64,000 nucleotides of DNA. Source: Streptomyces sp. NBC_01314 (lineage in GTDB: Bacteria > Actinomycetota > Actinomycetes > Streptomycetales > Streptomycetaceae). The notes under the pieces were generated by a model. The model was not told where the DNA came from, made no database searches, and saw only the letters and a program-made list of their open reading frames with translations. How positions within the stretch are numbered: position 1 is the stretch's first letter; each line of letters opens with the position of its first letter. The stretch is from assembly GCF_041435215.1 (NCBI RefSeq), contig NZ_CP108394.1, forward strand, positions 124,001 through 188,000. Direction: 5' to 3'. This document shows, one piece after another, positions 48,120-56,745 of this stretch. A program made the translations under genes and the position numbers.

Positions 48120-49327
48120 CGTATGTCCGCGGCGAGACTGTATTCCGGCAGTGCGATGTCCCCGGCCTTGGCGAACTGTGCGGCGAGCAGGTTCCGCATC
48201 GGCCAGCGGGTCATCTGGCGCATGGAGAGGTCCCGCAGGCGGATGCCGAGTCGGCCCGAAGGCGCGAATCCCGAGGCGCCGCCGGGCGGGAGCTGATGGG
48301 CCTGGCTCACGTACGGGCGCATCACCTCGTCGTAGCGGCGGAAGGCGATGCGGTGGTCGCCCTCGGCGGCCGCGAGTTCACCAGCCAGGATGTAGGCGCC
48401 GACCAGAGCCAGGCTGGTCCCCAGGCCGGTCAGCGGGGTCGCGCAGTATCCGGCGTCGCCCAGCAGCGCCACACGGCCGCGCGACCAACGGTCGAGGCGG
48501 ACCTGGCCCATGGAGTCGAAGAAGAAGTCCGGGGCGGTGCGCATGGCCCGCAGCAGGCGTGGGGTCTCCCAGCCGACGCTCGCGAAGCGCTGGGCCACGA
48601 GTTCCTGCTGGGCGGCGATGTCGCGGCGGTCGTAGGCGATAGGTGCCGAGCGGAAGCTGAGACCGGCCTTGATCTCGCCGGGGAGGCGGCCGGGCCGTGC
48701 GGAGGCGACCAGTCCGCCGGGCGCGTTGTGCATCAGGTACCAGCCGTCGAGTTCCAGGTCGTCGGTGGCGGTGAACCAGGCTGTGTAGAGGCCTAGCGGG
48801 TGGACGAACTCCTGCTCCGGGCCGAAGGCCAGCGCGCGTACCACGGAGTGCGGTCCGTCCGCGCCGACGACCAGCCTGAACCGGCGCGGCGCGGCTTTCT
48901 CGAAGGTGACGGTGACCGCCTCCGCGTCCTGATCGATCTCGGTGACGGTGTCGTCGAACAGGTACTCCGTGTCCGGCAGGGTGGCCTCGTACAGCAGGTG
49001 AGCGAGATCGCCGCGGAGGATCTCGATCTCGGAGACGATTCCCTCGCCGCCGAAGCTGTCGGCGGGCACCCGCGCGGTGGTCCGGCCGGAGGCGTCGACG
49101 AGTGCGAGGCCGCGTTGGTCCACGCTCTCCGCCCTGGCCCCGTCCATCAGACCCATCCGCTCGATCACGGTGCGGCCGGCGCCGCGCAGATCCACGGTCT
49201 GCCCGCCCGGCCGGGGTTCCGGCGCGCGTTCCACGATCGTGACCCTGGAGCCTCCCTTGCGTAGCCAGTACGCCAGCGCGGGCCCGGCGATGCCAGCCCC
49301 GCAGATGAGTATCTCGTTGTTCGGCAT
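48116..49327 (-). CDS. FAD-dependent monooxygenase (PHBH/TetX-like)
   Basis: 403 residues; ATG 49327 (MPNNEILICGAGIAGPALAY). The FAD-binding GxGxxG is in ICGAGIAGPALA, followed by TIVERAPEPRPGGQ. The DG motif is VVGADGPHSVVR and the second FAD motif RVALLGDAGYCATPLTGLGT. These are class A aromatic/polyketide hydroxylases using NADPH and O2. The gene is divergent from a GntR-TetR fusion regulator with palindromic sites between, so it is probably induced by, and acts on, a xenobiotic or antibiotic-like compound (inference). Confidence 0.9.
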   Translation of the reverse strand: MPNNEILICGAGIAGPALAYWLRKGGSRVTIVERAPEPRPGGQTVDLRGAGRTVIERMGLMDGARAESVDQRGLALVDASGRTTARVPADSFGGEGIVSEIEILRGDLAHLLYEATLPDTEYLFDDTVTEIDQDAEAVTVTFEKAAPRRFRLVVGADGPHSVVRALAFGPEQEFVHPLGLYTAWFTATDDLELDGWYLMHNAPGGLVASARPGRLPGEIKAGLSFRSAPIAYDRRDIAAQQELVAQRFASVGWETPRLLRAMRTAPDFFFDSMGQVRLDRWSRGRVALLGDAGYCATPLTGLGTSLALVGAYILAGELAAAEGDHRIAFRRYDEVMRPYVSQAHQLPPGGASGFAPSGRLGIRLRDLSMRQMTRWPMRNLLAAQFAKAGDIALPEYSLAADIR

Positions 49328-49404
49328 GATGGTGAAAGTACGCCGTACGCAAGATGGTACACAAGCATGAAATCCCTTTTCAGGATGAGGTATTGAGCGG
49401 TACT

Positions 49405-49414
49405 GCACTAGTGC
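49405..49414. promoter_or_regulatory. Palindromic operator GCACTAGTGC, site 1
   Basis: Perfect 10-base palindrome 78 bases upstream of the monooxygenase start. The identical palindrome recurs at 49486. Confidence 0.7.
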
Positions 49415-49485
49415 TGAGAGACGGGGAAGGTGTTCGCATGGGGGGATCGCCCGGCGTCGAGGGCTAGGATGGCGCCCATCCAGGT

Positions 49486-49495
49486 GCACTAGTGC
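49486..49495. promoter_or_regulatory. Palindromic operator GCACTAGTGC, site 2
   Basis: Second copy, 81 bases from the first, touching the start region of the regulator gene. Placement fits autoregulation of the GntR-TetR fusion and control of the divergent monooxygenase. Confidence 0.7.
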
Positions 49496-49500
49496 GGGGG

Positions 49501-50469
49501 GTGTCGGTGGGCGGACAGGCGGTACCGCGCTACAGCCAGATCGTCGGCGAACTGCGGCAGCGGATCGAGACGGGTGAACTGGCGCCGGGCGATCGCGTGC
49601 CCTCGACCCGCGAGATCACCAAGCAGTGGGGCGTCGCGATGGCGACCGCGACCAAGGTACTCACCGAGCTGCGCCAGGAGGGGATGGTCCGTGCCGTCCC
49701 TGGCGTCGGGACGGTTGTGGCGGCCCCGAGCCGCCCGGTGCGGGCCGCCCGCCCCGCGGCCGCCTCACGCCCGGGCAGGCCGTCTGATGCGTCATCGGGC
49801 CAGGCGGCACTCACGCTTGGACGGATCGTCGGTGCCGCCGTCACGGTCGCCGACACGGAGGGGCTGGCTGCGGTCTCGATGCGCCGGGTGGCCGCCGAGC
49901 TCGGGGTGGCGACCATGTCGCTGTACCGGCACGTGGCCGACAAGGACGATCTGCTGACGCGGATGATGGACACGGTCATCGCGGAGTACCCGTTGCCCGC
50001 CGGCCCGCCGGAGGGCTGGCGCGAGGCGATCGAGCTAGCGGCCCGGCAGCTCTGGGACCTGTTCCGCCGCCACCCGTGGTTCGCGCCGGCCCTGTCGGTG
50101 ACCCGCCCTCAGATGATCACCTCAGCGCTGCCGTACAGCGAGTGGATGCTTGCCACCCTGCACGCCCACGGACTCGACCTGCAGTCCGCCTTCACCGCGC
50201 ACCTCATGTTGCTCAATTACGCCCGTGGTGTCGCAGTCCACCTGGAGTCGGAGCAGGAGGCCGAGGCGCACAGCGGCCTGGACAGCGAGGAGTGGATGGA
50301 CACTCAGGAGCCCGCGCTCCTGGCGATTCTGGCCACCGGCCGGTTCCCCGCGCTCTCACGCCTTGCCACGGCCGGTTACGACCTCGACCTCGACGCCCTC
50401 TTCGAGTTCGGCCTCCAGCGCCTCCTCGACGGCCTTGCCTCACTCCTCAACGAGGGCTCCGCCGACTAA
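49501..50469 (+). CDS. GntR-TetR fusion transcriptional regulator
   Basis: About 322 residues from GTG 49501 (GTG 49492 or 49507 also possible; site 2 overlaps 49492). The N-terminal GntR winged helix is YSQIVGELRQRIETGELAPG, DRVPSTREITKQWGVAMATA and TKVLTELRQEG. A Pro/Arg/Ala linker follows, then a complete TetR DNA-binding domain (VAAELGVATMSLYRHVADKD) and a TetR C-terminal ligand domain (PPEGWREAIELAARQLWDLF). Such double-HTH fusions occur in actinobacteria. Divergent from the monooxygenase, which it likely controls. Confidence 0.9.
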   Translation: MSVGGQAVPRYSQIVGELRQRIETGELAPGDRVPSTREITKQWGVAMATATKVLTELRQEGMVRAVPGVGTVVAAPSRPVRAARPAAASRPGRPSDASSGQAALTLGRIVGAAVTVADTEGLAAVSMRRVAAELGVATMSLYRHVADKDDLLTRMMDTVIAEYPLPAGPPEGWREAIELAARQLWDLFRRHPWFAPALSVTRPQMITSALPYSEWMLATLHAHGLDLQSAFTAHLMLLNYARGVAVHLESEQEAEAHSGLDSEEWMDTQEPALLAILATGRFPALSRLATAGYDLDLDALFEFGLQRLLDGLASLLNEGSAD

Positions 50470-50482
50470 ACGGAGAACTCAA

Positions 50483-51347
50483 GGGCACTGTCACGTTCGC
50501 TGACCGGGGTGGGAAGATCTTCGGATTGATCATGCTGGAGGAGGCTGTCCGTGGGGAACGTGTCACCGTTGCACAAGGGGCACCGGTACCCGGTCGAGGT
50601 CATCTCCCAGGCGGTGTGGCTGTACCACCGCTTCCCGCTCAGCTTCCGTGAGGTCGGGGAACTCATGCTCGAACGCGGCGTGATCGTCTCCTACGAGACC
50701 ATCCGCCGCTGGTGCGCCAAGTTCGGGCAGGTTTACGCAGGCGCCCTGCGCCGCAGGCAGCCCCGGCCTAGCGACAAATGGCACCTGGACGAGGTCTTCC
50801 TCAAGACCAACGGGCGGTTGCGGTACCTGTGGCGGGCCGTCGACCAGGACGGGATGCTGCTCGACATCCTCGTACAGAACCGGCGGGACACCGCCGCGGC
50901 CGAACGCTTCTTCCGCCGCCTGCTGAAGAACACGGGTGCGGTGCCGCGGGTGATCGTCACCGACCAGCTCCGCTCCTACGGCGCGGCCCACCGCGAAATC
51001 ATGCCCTCCGTCGAGCACCGCTCCCACAAGGGCCTGAACAACCGGGCCGAGAACAGCCACCAGCCCACCAGGCAGCGCGAGCGCGCGATGAAGGCTTCCG
51101 CAGTACCGGCGCTGCCCAGCGGTTCCTGTCCGCGTTCAGCGGCATCTCACCCCACTTCCGGCCTCGCCGCCATCTGATGACCGCTGCCGGCTACCGATCC
51201 GAGATGACCGTCCGCTTCGCGATCTGGGAGCAGATCACCGGCGTTGTCGGCCAGCCCGCCGCGCCGTAAGTACACAGCCGGAACCCGACTCCACCACGCC
51301 CCGGCACACCGTCAAACAACCCCACACCCAACAACGTGACAACGCCC
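50483..51347 (+). mobile_element. IS6-family element, copy C (diverged)
   Basis: Ends GGGCACTGTCACGTT (50483) and GTGACAACGCCC (51347) are imperfect inverted repeats related to copies A and B. No target duplication seen. It lies 14 bases after the regulator gene. Confidence 0.85.
50551..51268 (+). pseudogene. IS6-family transposase, copy C, frameshifted
   Basis: GTG 50551 with GGAGGAGG upstream. HKGHRYPVEVISQAVWLYHR, KWHLDEVFLKTNGRLRYLWR, RVIVTDQLRSYGAAHREIMP and NNRAENSHQPTRQRERAMK. A shift near 51095 puts the rest (GFRSTGAAQRFLSAFSGISP ... GVVGQPAAP) in the next frame. The DDE residues lie before the shift; the C-terminus is lost. Confidence 0.88.
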
Positions 51348-51379
51348 TGTGGAGTTCTCAACCGCCGCGCGGGATCGTC

Positions 51380-51529
51380 GGCTGATCCTCGCGGGCGCGG
51401 GGACGACACGTCGGCCCGGCCCTTCGAATACGCCCGGAGCGAGCTACCCCCGCGGGCGCGGGGACGACACCGCGTCCGTCGGAACAGCACCGACGGAGAT
51501 AGAGCTACCCCCGCGGGCGCGGGGACGAC
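51380..51529 (-). CRISPR. Orphan type I-E-like CRISPR array, three repeats and two spacers
   Basis: 28-base repeats at 51441-51468 and 51502-51529 are identical (plus strand GAGCTACCCCCGCGGGCGCG then GGGACGAC). A degenerate repeat at 51380-51407 keeps the last 17 bases. Spacers are 51408-51440 and 51469-51501, 33 bases each. The minus-strand form GTCGTCCCCGCGCCCGCGGG has the CCCCGCG/CGCGGGG hairpin of type I-E repeats, so transcription is likely leftward with the degenerate repeat at the distal end. No cas genes or leader are in the window. Confidence 0.85.
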
Positions 51530-51556
51530 TAGCTCCGTGCTTCGCGGGTAGCTCGT

Positions 51557-52394
51557 TCAGGTCTCTGGCCAGCGGGGATGCGTCGGTTCCAGGCCGAGGA
51601 GATCGAGGAGATGGAGCTGGACGCCGCGGCTGATGACGATGGTGAGTGGGTCAGTGGCGCTGCCGACGCGTAGCCGCAGGCCGGAGAGGTGGTAGAGGAT
51701 CATCCGGCCGGTGGGCCGGACCTGCTGGTTGCCGGGATAGAGCCCGGGCATCTTCTGCTCGCCCCCGAGGGCCCGGCGGACCTGGCGCTCGATCAGGCAG
51801 AACACGAGCAGGGCCAGGCAGATCACCGTCACCAGCGCGGCGACCCTCTTGTTGTCCTGCACGAAGACGGGGGGTGACGGCCAGGGGGCCTTTGAAGTCG
51901 CCGTAGCGGCGCTCGACGGTGCCTTGACCCTTGTGGCGCCGTAGTATCTCGGCGGCGTCGGCCTGTTCGAGGGTGAGGGTGGTCAGCAGCGCGTACCAGC
52001 CGTCGACGGCCGCTTCGGCCTGGAGGACGTCCTGGTCGAAGTGCCAGTCGAGGGTGGGCCGTCCGGTGTCGTCGGTGGTGATGGAGGTACGCAGGCAGCC
52101 GGTGACGCGGCGGGTTTTGGCGATCACGCCGATGCGGGCGGCGATCTTCTCGGCGGTGTTGTAGTAAGCGGCCGCCGGCCCCGCGCTGCAGCTTGTCGAG
52201 CTCTTCCCGGGCCTTGGCCAGGCGTTTGTCCTGGGCCCGCTGCTGACCTTTGACGTTGCCGGTGGAGTGCACCAGGATCCGGCGCGCGACGCCGCGATCC
52301 GCCTCGTCCGGATGGCCCACGACCGCGCCCCGCAGTGCCGCCCGTGCCTGCGACTGGTCCTGATGTCGCGGCACGTGACACGCCGTAGGGACCG
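51557..52394 (-). pseudogene. IS1634-family transposase, truncated and frameshifted
   Basis: The minus strand reads VHSTGNVKGQQRAQDKRLAK and AREELDKLQRGAGG, a shift near 52170, IAKTRRVTGCLRTSITTDDT and GTVERRYGDFKGPLAV, a shift near 51860, then VQDNKRVAALVTVICLALLV, FCLIERQVRRALGG and ending HPRWPET. Only the C-terminal half survives; upstream it abuts the SARP gene. Confidence 0.82.
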
Positions 52395-55300
52395 TCACAC
52401 CGGGTCCGCGACAGCGATGCGGCTGTGTTCGTGGTGGGCCGATTCCGCGAGGACTTCGGCACCGCACTGGGTGAACAGCGCCCCTGCCTGGAGGAGTTGG
52501 GCCGACGCGTCGGTGGGACGGCCGGAGGAGGACAGGGCGTTGCCTGCCGTCAGCCGGGCGGAGGCCTCGTAGAGCGGCATGCGGGCCGCGCAGAACGCGT
52601 CGGCGGCTCGCAGCGCGGTGGATGCCGCGTCGGTGTCCCGCCGAGCGAGCTGGACCTCGGCGCGGGCGAGCAGGGCGAAGCCCGTGCAGGACGGGGGTCC
52701 GTCGGAGGGCACGGCCTTGGCAGCGGCACGTGCCCAGCGCTCGGCGGCGGGGACATCGCCCCGGGCAAGCTCCGCCGCGGCCAGGGTTCGGAGCCACAGC
52801 GGACGTACCGGGGCCTCGTAGCCGGCGAGCCCGGGCCCGCCGCCGCCCTCGACCACGGTGCGGACGCAGCCGGCCGGATCGCCGGTGAGCAGCATGGCCT
52901 GACCGAGCAGCGCGGTGACCGCCGGCCTTCGGGAGCCCGGGTCGGTGACGGCCCGGGACAGTGACTCCTGACAGGTCTTCAGTGCTCCGGCGCCGTCCCC
53001 TCGCCACATGAGCACCGCGGCGTTCACCACGGTGGCCAGTGAGCAGGATTCGTCGCTCCCGACCAGCGTGGCCGCCTCCAGTGCCTCGTCGGCGTACGCC
53101 GCCGCGTCGTCCAGCCGGCCGAGCCACAGCTGCACGTAGGCGGCGGTCTCCAGCAGGTCGGCGCGGAAGACACTCTGGCCCGTGTGGCGGCAGACCCGCA
53201 GTCCTCGTCCGATCGCGTGCAGCGCGGATTCGTAGTGGCCCTGGAACATCTGTGTCCAGCAGACGGTGACAAGGGTGTTGAGGTGGTCGGCCAACTGCTG
53301 GTCGTCGGCGTCGTCCAGCGCGTCGTGTGCCAGGTCGAGGTGTTCCGTCGACCGTGTGTGGTTCCCGGATATGACATGGGCCAGCGCCAGCTGGCCGTGC
53401 GCCTCGGCGATGTGCGGCGCGTCCCGGTGGTGTTCCGCCGCGCGCAGGGCGCGTTCGGCCCAGTCGACGGAGGCGGAAAAGTCGGAGGTGCGCAGTGCGA
53501 CGGCCGCGATCCCCAGGTGCAGGACCACGGTCTCGGAGGCCAGCCGCCCGTTTCTGTTCGCCAGCTCCCGCAGGAGCAGGTCCCTTGCCTGCTGGTACCG
53601 GCCGAGCTGCCATTCCGCGCGGGCGAGGGAGGCGGTCGTGCGCACCCGCGGGCCGTGCGCGTCGGCGGGAAGGAGGGCGGCGGCCTCGCGCAGGAGGTCC
53701 CGGCTGTCCTGCAGCCGTCCGGCCATACCGAGGGCATCGGCCTGCTGGAGCAGGAGTTCCGGTCGCGCCGGGTGGTGGCCGCCGAGCAGGCGCAGTGCCT
53801 CCCCGGTCCAGGAGGCCGAGGTGACCGGCGCGAGGGTCAGGACCTGCCGTGCGGCCCGTAGGAGGAGGTCGGCGGCTTCCGTGTCACCCTCGCGGGCCGA
53901 GCACTGGACATGGGGTGCCCGTGTGATCAAGGAGGCACCGCGCGCGGCCAGGCTGTCGGCGGCCCGGCCGTGCGCCTCAATCCGCCACCCGGCCCCGAGG
54001 CCCTGGTACACGGCCGCGCGCACCAGCGGATGGCGGAACTGGAACCGCCGAGTGACGTCCGACTGACGTACCAGATCCCGGTCCGTGAGTTCGTCCAGGG
54101 CCTCCAGCGCCCGCGTGTCCGAGATCCGCGCCACGGCCGCCGCCGTGCCCACGTCGAAGGTGTTGCCGAGCACCGCGGCGGCGCCCACGGTGGCGCGTGC
54201 GGTGTCCGACAGGCCTTCCAGCTCCTGCTGGAGTGCTGCCCGTACCGACTGCGGCAGTCCGTCGGGGGCCGACCCGGGGTCGGCAGGGGCCGGCGGCGGA
54301 AGGGTGCCGGTGCTACGGGCCAGCGCCTCCAGATAGAACGGATTGCCTCTGCTCTCCTCGTACAGCCGATCGAACTGCTCGTTTTCCGTTGCCGCGCCGC
54401 ACAGTTCGGCGCACTCTGCCCGCGACAACGGCTGGATCTCGATCCTGGCCGACCGTCCCTCGGCCTTCGACCGGGACAGCGTCGCGATCAACCGTGGCGG
54501 GGCCTGCCGGGGCCGGTGGGCGAGCACGAGCAGCAGCGGTGTGCGCGGCGGGTGCCGTACCAGATGGTCGATGAGCTCGACGGTCGCCGCGTCCGCCCCG
54601 TGCAGGTCGTCCAGCCCGAGCAGGAGGCCCCCGGCGCCTCCCAGTGTCTCCAGCGACTCCCGCACCGACCGGTGGAACCAGTGCCTCTCGGCGGTCACCG
54701 ACTTCGGCCCGTCGGGACACCACCCGGACAGGGCGGGGAAGACCGCGCCCAGCAGGCCGAGCGGGAGACCCGACGATTCGCCCAGTACGCCGAGGTGATC
54801 GTCCAGCGCGTCCACGAACACGCCGTACGGAACCTGATCCCACTCCCCGCACCGCCCGGTCAGGACGGTCAGGCCCCGTCGGCGCCCTTGTTCGCCGATC
54901 TCACCGAGCAGCCGGGTCTTCCCGATGCCGGGCTCTCCGACAAGTTCCAGCACTCCTGGCGTCCCCGCGACGGCATCCTCGATCGCCCGTTCGGCGAGCG
55001 CGAGTTCCGTGGTACGTCCGACCAGTCGGCCGACGGTTCCGCGGCGCCGCACGGCCACGGCGGCGGAGACCGGTACGGGGTCGGCGGCGAGGAGGTCGAG
55101 TGCGGGATCGGTGGTGATCATCCGCTGGTGCAGCCGCCGCAGCGGAGGGCTCGGGTCGCAGCCGAGTTCACCGGCCAGCCGTTGCCGGAGCCACTCGTAG
55201 CCGTGGAGAGCGTCGGCCGGGCGGCCGCATCGATACAGGGCGAGAAGGAACTGGCCGGCGAGCCGCTCGTCCAGCGGATGCGCCTCCGCGCGGCGTGCGA

Positions 55301-55874
55301 GGTCGGCCAGCAGGTCGGTGTGCTGCCCGCGCCGCAACTGGATGTCGGTGCGGTCCAGTTCGGCCCCGCGGCGCTCCTGGTCCAAGGTGGTGCGCAGAGT
55401 GTTGATCCATGGGGTGTCGAGGCCGGCGAGTGCGTCTCCCCGCCACAGCCCCAGAGCCTGGTCGAACAGGGCCGCGGCCCGGTCGTCCTGTCCGGCCGTC
55501 CGGGCACCGGCCACCAGGTCGTGGAAGCGGTGCAAGTCCACCGCCGCCCGCTCGACGCCCAGGACGTAGCCGCCGGATCGCCGGACGATGTCCGCCCCCT
55601 CCACGTCCGCCAGCGCGCGCCGGAGACGGGAGACATAGCCGTACAGCGTGTCCTTGGCCTGCCGGGGAGGATCGGCCCATACCCGGTCGACGAGCTCTCC
55701 GACCGGCACGGAACGGCCGGCTTCCACGAGCAGCACCGCCAGTACGCACCGCTGCCGTGCGTGGCCCAGGTCGAGGAGCCGGCCCTGCACCCGCGCCTCG
55801 ACAGTGCCCAGCAGTCCGAAAGCCACCAGCCGGTTCAAGGTTTCCCCCAGGTTCACCGCAGGCCCACCCTGCAC
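52395..55874 (-). CDS. SARP-type regulator with BTAD, ATPase and TPR domains (AfsR-like)
   Basis: 1159 residues from ATG 55874 (GTG 55856 also possible). The N-terminal OmpR/SARP winged helix (FGLLGTVEARVQGRLLDLGH, DTLYGYVSRLRRALADVEGA) is followed by a BTAD of TPR type (~100-245). The AAA/NB-ARC ATPase has Walker A GEPGIGKTRLL and Walker B-like LLLGLDDLHGAD. The last ~450 residues are helical TPR-like repeats. There is no C-terminal LuxR helix-turn-helix. Large SARPs of this type switch on secondary-metabolite clusters. Divergent from the secreted protein gene at 55957. Its own target cluster is not evident in the window. Confidence 0.9.
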   Translation of the reverse strand: MQGGPAVNLGETLNRLVAFGLLGTVEARVQGRLLDLGHARQRCVLAVLLVEAGRSVPVGELVDRVWADPPRQAKDTLYGYVSRLRRALADVEGADIVRRSGGYVLGVERAAVDLHRFHDLVAGARTAGQDDRAAALFDQALGLWRGDALAGLDTPWINTLRTTLDQERRGAELDRTDIQLRRGQHTDLLADLARRAEAHPLDERLAGQFLLALYRCGRPADALHGYEWLRQRLAGELGCDPSPPLRRLHQRMITTDPALDLLAADPVPVSAAVAVRRRGTVGRLVGRTTELALAERAIEDAVAGTPGVLELVGEPGIGKTRLLGEIGEQGRRRGLTVLTGRCGEWDQVPYGVFVDALDDHLGVLGESSGLPLGLLGAVFPALSGWCPDGPKSVTAERHWFHRSVRESLETLGGAGGLLLGLDDLHGADAATVELIDHLVRHPPRTPLLLVLAHRPRQAPPRLIATLSRSKAEGRSARIEIQPLSRAECAELCGAATENEQFDRLYEESRGNPFYLEALARSTGTLPPPAPADPGSAPDGLPQSVRAALQQELEGLSDTARATVGAAAVLGNTFDVGTAAAVARISDTRALEALDELTDRDLVRQSDVTRRFQFRHPLVRAAVYQGLGAGWRIEAHGRAADSLAARGASLITRAPHVQCSAREGDTEAADLLLRAARQVLTLAPVTSASWTGEALRLLGGHHPARPELLLQQADALGMAGRLQDSRDLLREAAALLPADAHGPRVRTTASLARAEWQLGRYQQARDLLLRELANRNGRLASETVVLHLGIAAVALRTSDFSASVDWAERALRAAEHHRDAPHIAEAHGQLALAHVISGNHTRSTEHLDLAHDALDDADDQQLADHLNTLVTVCWTQMFQGHYESALHAIGRGLRVCRHTGQSVFRADLLETAAYVQLWLGRLDDAAAYADEALEAATLVGSDESCSLATVVNAAVLMWRGDGAGALKTCQESLSRAVTDPGSRRPAVTALLGQAMLLTGDPAGCVRTVVEGGGGPGLAGYEAPVRPLWLRTLAAAELARGDVPAAERWARAAAKAVPSDGPPSCTGFALLARAEVQLARRDTDAASTALRAADAFCAARMPLYEASARLTAGNALSSSGRPTDASAQLLQAGALFTQCGAEVLAESAHHEHSRIAVADPV

Positions 55875-55956
55875 CGTCAGTCAGGAAGCGTGGCATGGGC
55901 ATGGGGAAGAAGCCACGGTTGCCCAGCCTCGAACTGACCGAAGGAGACCTTGCGAC

Positions 55957-56541
55957 ATGCGGAAAACGCTCACACAGGCCGGCCTCGCGCTCGGCGGAAT
56001 CACCTTGATCGCAACGACCGGGCTCGTCCTGGCGCCGGCAGCACAGGCCGGGGGCGCCCAGGCGGCGCAGACGACGGGGGTACAGGCACAGTTCGAAGGC
56101 AGGACGATCGACCTGTCGAAGGACTGGGGAGCCGCGAAGGCATGCATGATCTGGAAGACCGAGGGCGAGGTCCAGTGCTTCCGCACCGCCAAGGCACAGG
56201 AGCAGGCAGCCGCCGAGCTGGCGCGGAGCCAGACTCCGAGCGTGGCCGCCGCCTCCTGCTCCACCCCGCTGCGCCTGTACGAGCACGGTGAGTTCAACTA
56301 CAACGGCAGCGCCAACGGTCGCACACTGTCCTTCTACGACCGCGGCTACTGGCAGAACCTGACCGACTACGACTTCAACGACAAGACGTCGTCGTACCGG
56401 ATCGGCAGCTGCAACGCCCATCTGGCCGAGCACACCGGTGGTGGCGGGTACTGGTACCCGGGCAACACCAACGCCTGGCACTCGGAAGGTGTCATGTACT
56501 CGGGCTGGAACGACCGGATCAGCTCCATCTACAACACCTGA
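55957..56541 (+). CDS. Secreted I36-like (beta/gamma-crystallin-type) small protein
   Basis: 194 residues; ATG 55957 with AAGGAG at 55941-55946. A Sec signal peptide (MRKTLTQAGLALGGITLIAT... with cleavage near AAQA-GG) is followed by an Ala/Gln linker. The C-terminal domain (STPLRLYEHGEFNYNGSANG, SFYDRGYWQNLTDYDFNDKT, SSYRIGSCN) has the YxxxxF..G and DFNDKTSSY pattern of peptidase-inhibitor I36/crystallin-like proteins. Likely extracellular, with a possible disulfide between the Cys in ASCSTP and GSCN. Divergent from the SARP regulator. Confidence 0.75.
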   Translation: MRKTLTQAGLALGGITLIATTGLVLAPAAQAGGAQAAQTTGVQAQFEGRTIDLSKDWGAAKACMIWKTEGEVQCFRTAKAQEQAAAELARSQTPSVAAASCSTPLRLYEHGEFNYNGSANGRTLSFYDRGYWQNLTDYDFNDKTSSYRIGSCNAHLAEHTGGGGYWYPGNTNAWHSEGVMYSGWNDRISSIYNT

Positions 56542-56555
56542 CCCACACCGCGTGA

Positions 56556-56588
56556 GTGGTGGGGGCGGGGTCACCTCTCCCCCACCAC
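56556..56588. terminator. Terminator after the secreted protein gene
   Basis: GTGGTGGGGG (56556-56565) pairs with CCCCCACCAC (56579-56588), 13-base loop, 14 bases after the stop. Confidence 0.75.
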
Positions 56589-56745
56589 AGCGCACCGAGG
56601 TTTGAGACACGTTTTACGCGGCACACGCAACTGCGGCCCACCGCGTCGCTGTCTCACAGTGCGTCGGGTCCATCAGGGCCGCTGTCACCGCGGGCTAGTA
56701 CTCCAGCCGTAGATTGTGATCTTGTCCGTGGGGGTCGGTGCGGAC

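Noticed and set aside
51829..53613. 594-codon minus-strand frame spanning the IS1634 remnant and the SARP gene
   Set aside because: Only its first ~100 codons next to the IS carry real similarity; the rest is an out-of-frame read of the SARP gene, Arg/Gly-rich.
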